A DNA stretch of 10,086 nt from Alphaproteobacteria bacterium. Its GTDB lineage: Bacteria > Pseudomonadota > Alphaproteobacteria > UBA828. The notes beneath the pieces are model-generated. The model searched no databases. It was not told where the DNA came from and worked only from the letters and a program-made list of their open reading frames with translations. A program made the translations under genes and the position numbers. Of the stretch, positions 6,511-10,086 are shown piece after piece (position 1 is the first letter of the stretch; each line of letters begins with the position of its first letter). The stretch lies in the NCBI GenBank assembly GCA_029937205.1, contig JAPYQV010000061.1, positions 1-10,086 of the forward strand, written 5' to 3'.

Positions 6511-7017
6511 TCAGGAATATTCGATCTTGAGTATCTCGATATCCTCACTGCCAGCGGGGCTCGCGAGTTTCACCGCGTCGCCGAGCCAGGCGCCATTCAG
6601 CGCGCGGGCAATGGGCGATACCCAGCTCACTTCGCCCGCATCAACGCGCGCCTCGTCGACACCGACGATGCGCACCGTGTGTTCGGCGCCCGCACTGTCA
6701 CCGTAGGTCACGCTGGCGCCGAAAAAAACCTGCTCACAGTCTTTGCGACGGCTTTGATCGACGATTTCGGTGATCTGTAAACGGTTGTTGATATGTTGAA
6801 TGCGCTGATCGACTTCACGCAGGCGCTTCTTGGCCGGCGCGCTGTCCTTATCCGCGGCAAGCCCGGGCCGCTCGATATCCGAGAGGCGGCGCAACTCCTC
6901 CTTAAGCCGCGCCGCGCCCTCCGGCGTCATGTAATTCTTCATGCCGGGCGGCAGGGCGTCGACGAATTCGGGCAGTGCCTCTTCCGTCTCGGTTTCTTTG
7001 GTGAACACCTTGTTCAT
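6511..7017 (-). CDS. GreA/GreB-like transcription factor with shortened coiled coil
   Basis: A 168-residue protein related to transcript-cleavage factor GreB. The N-terminal half has the coiled-coil landmarks YMTPEGAARLKEELRRL (29-45), IERP (48-51) and KKRLREVDQRIQHINNRL (63-80); the C-terminal FKBP-like domain has VFFGASVTYGD (97-107), VRIVGVDEARVD (115-126) and SWVSPIARALNGAWLGDAV (131-149), ending in EILKIEYS. Compared from memory with E. coli GreB, 11 rather than 24 residues lie between ERP and KKRLRE, so the tip loop with the GDRSENADY acidic pair that enters the RNA polymerase secondary channel is missing. Asp56 and Asp58 sit at the shortened turn. The N-terminus has a 25-residue acidic extension. 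It starts 17 bases after the HAD gene stop, with AAGGG upstream. It could bind polymerase without stimulating cleavage, or act on a different state. Confidence 0.85.
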   Translation of the reverse strand: MNKVFTKETETEEALPEFVDALPPGMKNYMTPEGAARLKEELRRLSDIERPGLAADKDSAPAKKRLREVDQRIQHINNRLQITEIVDQSRRKDCEQVFFGASVTYGDSAGAEHTVRIVGVDEARVDAGEVSWVSPIARALNGAWLGDAVKLASPAGSEDIEILKIEYS

Positions 7018-7034
7018 GGCATACCCTTACACCG

Positions 7035-7754
7035 TTAGGCATCGACGCCAAGCGCGCGCGCCATCTCGGGGAAGCTGTCGACGATAATGTCGTGGGGGTG
7101 AGCCGTCGGATCGGGCGGCCCGGCCGGGCCCCATTCATCCGGGCGGCGCACGAAGGCGGTGTTGAATCCGCTCGCCTTGGCCGCGTCGAGATCGAAATTG
7201 TGGCACGCCACCATGCAGATTTCACTTGGCTCCAATTGCAGCAGTTTGGCCGCCGTCTGATAGGCCTCGGGCAGAATTTTGTACTTGCCGAAGGCCTCAC
7301 AGGAGATCACCGAATCCCAGGAAATGCCGTTCCGCCGCGCTGTGTCGATAACGATGCGAAAACTGAGGATGGTGAACGATGCGACGATGTATTTTTCGCG
7401 CAGCTTAGGCAGAACAGCGGGAAAATCGGGCCAGCATTGCAGGCTGTGCACCTTGTCCCACCAAATGGCGCGGCGCTCTTCCGGCGTTGCCGCATCGAGG
7501 CCATTGGCGCTCAGGACTTCGTCGAGAGCGGCCGCATGGGCGCCGTCAAAATTATAGCTCGGCGGCCCATCCTTGCCGAGATTGAGCATGCGCCCGAGGG
7601 ATTTCTTGCGCATATCGTTGGCGAGCGCGGCCCAATCGGCCTCGACACCGTATTTGCCGCCGAGCGCTGCCAGGGAATCGCGGAAGCCGGTGTGCCAATC
7701 GAGAATGGTGCCGCCGGTATCGAAGGTGAGCGCCTTGATCTTGCTGATGTCCAT
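7035..7754 (-). CDS. HAD superfamily, type II haloacid dehalogenase-like hydrolase
   Basis: A 239-residue HAD-superfamily protein aligned over its whole length with the type II haloacid dehalogenase group. The nucleophile is Asp12 in LTFDTGGTILDW; Thr128 occupies motif II, Lys159 is the motif III Lys in GKYKILPEAY, and motif IV is MVACHNFDLDAAKASGFNTAFVRRP (181-205). The cap contains an SLGRMLNLG and an IWWDKVHSLQCWPDF helix. Motif II reads SFTILS where dehalogenases have TLSNGN, and DxYGT is DTGGT, so halide removal from haloacids is doubtful and a phosphatase or other role is possible. The start at 7754 is chosen because GGAGAG (7762-7767) precedes it by 7 bases and it falls 4 bases after the RidA stop; an in-frame Met 11 codons upstream is embedded in the RidA gene. 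Confidence 0.88.
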   Translation of the reverse strand: MDISKIKALTFDTGGTILDWHTGFRDSLAALGGKYGVEADWAALANDMRKKSLGRMLNLGKDGPPSYNFDGAHAAALDEVLSANGLDAATPEERRAIWWDKVHSLQCWPDFPAVLPKLREKYIVASFTILSFRIVIDTARRNGISWDSVISCEAFGKYKILPEAYQTAAKLLQLEPSEICMVACHNFDLDAAKASGFNTAFVRRPDEWGPAGPPDPTAHPHDIIVDSFPEMARALGVDA

Positions 7755-7758
7755 TTTT

Positions 7759-8145
7759 CTACTCTCCGGAATGTGCGATATGCGCATAGGCGACGATTTC
7801 GATGATGGCGCCGGGCGCCAGTAGGGCCGAGATCACCACCGTCGCGCGGTTGGGAAATGGCTGGTCGAAATAAGTGCGATAGACCGCGTTCATGGCCGGC
7901 GCATCGGCGCCGTCGGTAAGGTAGATCAGGACCTGGTTCACGTCCGCCATGGTGCCGCCCGCCGCGTCCACAACCTGGCGCAGATTGTCGAGCGTGCGCT
8001 TGGTTTGAACGGTGATGTCGCCTGTCTCCAAGGTGCCGTCCGGGTTGGTCGCGATCAACGCGGTGTAGAGCACGCCATCGGCGCGCACCGCCCATTCCAA
8101 TGGCGATTTGGTCGGCGGGATGCCAGTCTCGACGGCTTCTCTCAT
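7759..8145 (-). CDS. RidA/YjgF family protein (second copy)
   Basis: A 128-residue RidA-family protein, distinct from the copy at 4247-4594. Landmarks are SPLEWAVRADGVLYTALIA (14-32), QTKRTLDNLRQVVDAAGGTMADVNQVLIYLTD (47-78), and PFPNRATVVISALLAPGAIIEIVAYA (96-121). Arg100 and Glu116 correspond to the RidA catalytic Arg and conserved Glu, so imine hydrolysis is possible. The usual YTxGQ/SGQ stretch reads YTALIA, a deviation shared with catabolic Rid subfamilies as far as I can tell. It sits between the acetamidase-like gene (21 bases upstream) and the HAD gene (4 bases downstream), which implies translation together and a job in the same pathway, perhaps clearing a reactive amine intermediate. 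The start at 8145 has a CGGAG site about 8 bases ahead. Confidence 0.88.
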   Translation of the reverse strand: MREAVETGIPPTKSPLEWAVRADGVLYTALIATNPDGTLETGDITVQTKRTLDNLRQVVDAAGGTMADVNQVLIYLTDGADAPAMNAVYRTYFDQPFPNRATVVISALLAPGAIIEIVAYAHIAHSGE

Positions 8146-8166
8146 GTGGTGGCTCCGTTGCTAATT

Positions 8167-9114
8167 TTATGGCTCAAAGACGATGCGGGGAAAATAACAC
8201 GAGACGATCCAATTGGGATCATCAACCACCTGACTGAGGCGCATATCGGCACAGACGCTGCACAGCAGATAAACATCGATCGGCGCCAGGCTGTGCTGCT
8301 CGCTGATCAGCGCGACCATGCGGCGCAGCGCCGTGCGGGCATTCTCCAACAGGTCTGGGCCGATCCCGGTGGTCACTTCATAACCGGCACCCGACAGATG
8401 ATCGGTGGTCGAACCCGGTGTGGTGAAGCGCGGCGCCGGGGGCGCGGCACCCTTGACCAGTTCTATCCGGGCGCTGATATCGATCGGGCTCTCCACGCCG
8501 GTGCCGCACACTTCGCCCTCGCCTTGTGCCGCGTGCGGGTCGCCCATGGACAACAGCGCGCCGGGCACCTGAACGGGAAGATAGAGCACTGTGCCAAGGC
8601 TCATGTCGCGGATATCCATGGTCCCGCCGACGGCCTCGCGCGGCGGCAATATGTTGTGCCGGCCGGGCTCGGCCAGTGCCGTGCCGATGGCGCCCATCAT
8701 CGGCTTGAACGGCACCCTGGCATGTGTGCCGTCATAGGGAACGGCTTCGGCCAGTTCCGGCGGATAATGCCAGTGGTGCATATAGGGCTCGGGAAAATCA
8801 TCGGCGAGCAGGCCGAAATCGGGAATATTGGCCGACCAGCCCCAGCCCGACGGCACGAATTCGAGCAGGGTGATTTTCAGCGCATCGCCGGACTCGGCAC
8901 CCTCGACATATACCGGACCGGTCACCGGGTTAACATTGTCGAAGTCGAGATGACGCACATCCTCGGCGCTCGATTCCGGTGTGACCTGGCCGTTGGAGGC
9001 ATCCAGGGTTTCGAAATATACTTCATCGCCGGGCACAATGTGCAGCACCGGGGCGATGGCGTTGTCCCAATAGGTATGGCGGTGCAGGCGGGCAATATGG
9101 TGGCTGCGGCCCAT
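8167..9114 (-). CDS. Acetamidase/formamidase family protein
   Basis: A 315-residue protein of the FmdA/AmdA family (PF03069), enzymes that release ammonia from formamide, acetamide or related short amides. Recognisable parts are IVPGDEVYFETLDASNGQV (26-44), NPVTGPVYVEGAESGDALKI (62-81), the FKPMMGAIGTALAEPG stretch (136-151), the near-invariant GDPHAAQGEGEVCGTGVE (191-208), and the C-terminal LLCSVCADMRLSQVVDDPNW (283-302). No signal peptide is present. Length is normal. It appears to be the first gene of a six-gene minus-strand operon; the 151-base region ahead of it also holds the start of the divergent UPF0262 gene. A GGAACGA site precedes ATG at 9114. The true amide cannot be deduced; many relatives with this annotation are uncharacterised. 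Confidence 0.9.
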   Translation of the reverse strand: MGRSHHIARLHRHTYWDNAIAPVLHIVPGDEVYFETLDASNGQVTPESSAEDVRHLDFDNVNPVTGPVYVEGAESGDALKITLLEFVPSGWGWSANIPDFGLLADDFPEPYMHHWHYPPELAEAVPYDGTHARVPFKPMMGAIGTALAEPGRHNILPPREAVGGTMDIRDMSLGTVLYLPVQVPGALLSMGDPHAAQGEGEVCGTGVESPIDISARIELVKGAAPPAPRFTTPGSTTDHLSGAGYEVTTGIGPDLLENARTALRRMVALISEQHSLAPIDVYLLCSVCADMRLSQVVDDPNWIVSCYFPRIVFEP

Positions 9115-9224
9115 GAATTCGTTCCAATTCAGTATGGCGAACGATAATCCGCGATTGTGACGGAAAGCTTATCGCTCGCGCAAGGCAGTGCGCACTAGGC
9201 TAAGGCGGCCCCAATCGGGTAGTT

Positions 9225-9241
9225 TTCGCCTCACAGGCGAA
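9225..9241. promoter_or_regulatory. 7-bp stem, 3-base loop hairpin in the leader of UPF0262
   Basis: TTCGCCT (9225-9231), loop CAC, AGGCGAA (9235-9241) is a perfect hairpin lying 24 bases before the UPF0262 start codon in the 151-base divergent region 9115-9265. The T-run precedes rather than follows the stem on the plus strand, and the minus-strand reading is followed by A residues, so it is not a normal terminator. It could be an operator or a leader-RNA structure. I see nothing else convincing in this intergenic stretch; no promoter boxes are clear. Confidence 0.4.
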
Positions 9242-9265
9242 GGCCATGGAATATGGAAACGGAAC

Positions 9266-9751
9266 ATGACTGAGGAATCGGGCAGCGAGCGCCTGATATA
9301 TATCGAATTTGAGCACGGCGCCGGCGCCCATCCGAGCCCGGACGTGGCGCAGGAGCGCCGTATTGCGATTTATGACCTGCTCGAAAAAAACCATTTTTCC
9401 CCGACGGAAAGCGCCGGCCAGGGGCCCTACGCGCTGCGCCTTAGAATCGCCGACAACCGCTTGATATTCGCACTGGAGACCGAAGCCAGCCACGCGCTGC
9501 GCGAATTTTCGCTTTCCATGAGCCCGTTCCGCTCGCTCATGAAGGATTACGCGACCGTCTGCGAGAGCTATTTTGAAGCGATTAGAACGGCGCCAAGGGC
9601 GCGCATCGAGGCCATCGATATGGGCCGGCGCGGCCTCCATGACGAAGGCTCGGAACTGCTCCGCGAACGCCTGAAAAGCGACGCCGAGCTGGATTTCGAT
9701 ACCGCGCGGCGCCTTTTTACCCTGATCTACGTGTTACATATGCGCGGTTGA
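9266..9751 (+). CDS. UPF0262 family protein
   Basis: A 161-residue UPF0262 protein, a conserved alphaproteobacterial family of unknown function. Matching stretches are SPDVAQERRIAIYDLLEKN (24-42), GPYALRLRIADNRLIF (53-68), SMSPFRSLMKDYATVCESY (84-102), and the strongly conserved IEAIDMGRRGLHDEGSELL (114-132) and LDFDTARRLFTLIYVLH (142-158). No signal peptide or membrane segment is seen. The start at 9266 is chosen because GGAAAC lies just upstream and family members begin with a short variable lead before the RLIxI strand; the frame is open to 9188 but no homology is evident there. A low-molecular-weight phosphatase-like gene begins 7 bases downstream, the usual neighbour. In many relatives hisD comes just before; here the upstream gene is instead a divergent acetamidase-like gene. 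Confidence 0.93.
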   Translation: MTEESGSERLIYIEFEHGAGAHPSPDVAQERRIAIYDLLEKNHFSPTESAGQGPYALRLRIADNRLIFALETEASHALREFSLSMSPFRSLMKDYATVCESYFEAIRTAPRARIEAIDMGRRGLHDEGSELLRERLKSDAELDFDTARRLFTLIYVLHMRG

Positions 9752-9758
9752 TACGACG

Positions 9759-10086
9759 ATGGTGGTATTACCCTCCAGCGTTCTTTTTGCCTGCACCTGG
9801 AATGCCGTCCGTTCGCCGATGGCCGAGGGCATTATGAAAAATCTCGTCGGCACCTCCATGTTTGTCGATTCCGTCGGCGTGCGCAAAGGCCAGTTGGATG
9901 CCTTCGTTGTTGCCGTGCTGGACGAAATCGGCGTCGATATGAACAATCACAGCCCCAAGACGTTTGAGGAGCTGGAGGACGATTCGTTCGATCTGGTGAT
10001 TTCCCTGTCGCCGGAAGCACAACATAAGGCGGTGGAAATGACGCGGACATCTCATTGCGAAGTGGAGTTTTGGCACACCATGGATC
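9759..10086 (+). CDS. Low-molecular-weight phosphatase/arsenate reductase-like protein, N-terminal part
   Basis: The first 109 residues of a low-molecular-weight protein-tyrosine-phosphatase fold protein; the gene runs off the right edge. The phosphate-binding loop is intact: Cys12-Thr-Trp-Asn-Ala-Val-Arg18-Ser, a CX5R-S motif just after strand VLFAC. Further family features are MAEGIMKNL (21-29), VDSVGVRKGQLD, AVLDEIGVDMNNHSPKTFEEL, and DLVISLSPEAQHKAVEMTR followed by EVEFWHT. This is the 'low molecular weight phosphatase family' member that regularly follows UPF0262 in alphaproteobacteria, often annotated as arsenate reductase; a true arsenate role is not shown, and no ars genes are near. 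The start at 9759 is 7 bases after the UPF0262 stop and lacks a clear ribosome site, consistent with translational coupling. The catalytic Asp expected near the C-terminus would lie about where the window ends. Confidence 0.85.
   Translation, partial: MVVLPSSVLFACTWNAVRSPMAEGIMKNLVGTSMFVDSVGVRKGQLDAFVVAVLDEIGVDMNNHSPKTFEELEDDSFDLVISLSPEAQHKAVEMTRTSHCEVEFWHTMD

Noticed and set aside
5559..6530. Long open frame on the plus strand (about 320 codons) antisense to the LLM oxidoreductase
   Set aside because: The opposite strand encodes an unmistakable luciferase-like protein; the antisense product has no family pattern and long antisense frames are expected in GC-rich DNA with biased codons.
8005..9147. 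Long open frame on the plus strand (about 380 codons) antisense to the acetamidase and second RidA genes
   Set aside because: It is the shadow of two well-recognised minus-strand genes, with a composition rich in Arg, His and Gly and no recognisable domain.
9759..10086. Arsenic resistance locus, from the arsenate-reductase-like phosphatase
   Set aside because: No arsR, arsB or acr3 gene is present, and this phosphatase-like protein regularly accompanies UPF0262 without ars genes.
1..10086. Mobile element, prophage, CRISPR or toxin-antitoxin system
   Set aside because: No integrase, transposase, terminal inverted repeats, direct-repeat arrays or recognisable toxin and antitoxin pairs were seen on either strand.

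Overview
The window is GC-rich, densely coding chromosomal DNA from an alphaproteobacterium. The group is suggested by a UPF0262 protein directly followed by a low-molecular-weight-phosphatase-like gene, a pair characteristic of alphaproteobacterial chromosomes, and by the style of the CBS, RidA and luciferase-like proteins. Genus cannot be told from this sequence. I see no tRNA, rRNA, insertion sequence, integrase, CRISPR array or phage gene. Fourteen protein genes fill almost everything; the longest non-coding stretch is about 150 bases.

Left part (1-2761): the 3' end of an aspartoacylase/succinylglutamate desuccinylase-family gene leads into a complete SMP-30/gluconolactonase-family gene on the plus strand. 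Facing it on the minus strand are an FkbM-family methyltransferase and a 2-oxoglutarate/Fe(II) oxygenase-like protein whose reading frames overlap by 17 bases, so they are probably made together. A two-CBS-domain protein (2805-3248) lies upstream of this pair in the same direction.

Middle (3249-5022): a PhyH-family dioxygenase diverges from the CBS gene across a 109-base promoter region with a dyad symmetry. It converges on a RidA-family gene. A short 'virulence factor' family (PF13769-like) gene then diverges from that RidA gene and converges on the next operon.

Right part (5023-9114, minus strand): six tightly packed genes look like one operon, in transcription order acetamidase/formamidase family, a second RidA-family protein, a type II haloacid dehalogenase-like HAD protein, a GreA/GreB-like protein with a shortened coiled coil, a luciferase-like (F420-type) monooxygenase, and YajQ. 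The first three suggest catabolism of an amide or other small nitrogen compound, with removal of a reactive imine; this is inference. The far right (9266-10086, plus) holds UPF0262 and a truncated low-molecular-weight phosphatase-like gene.

I did not find a clear new defence or mobile system. The best leads are the Gre-like protein lacking the acidic coiled-coil tip loop, the coupled methyltransferase/oxygenase pair, the HAD protein with altered active-site motifs, and three short inverted repeats in intergenic regions.
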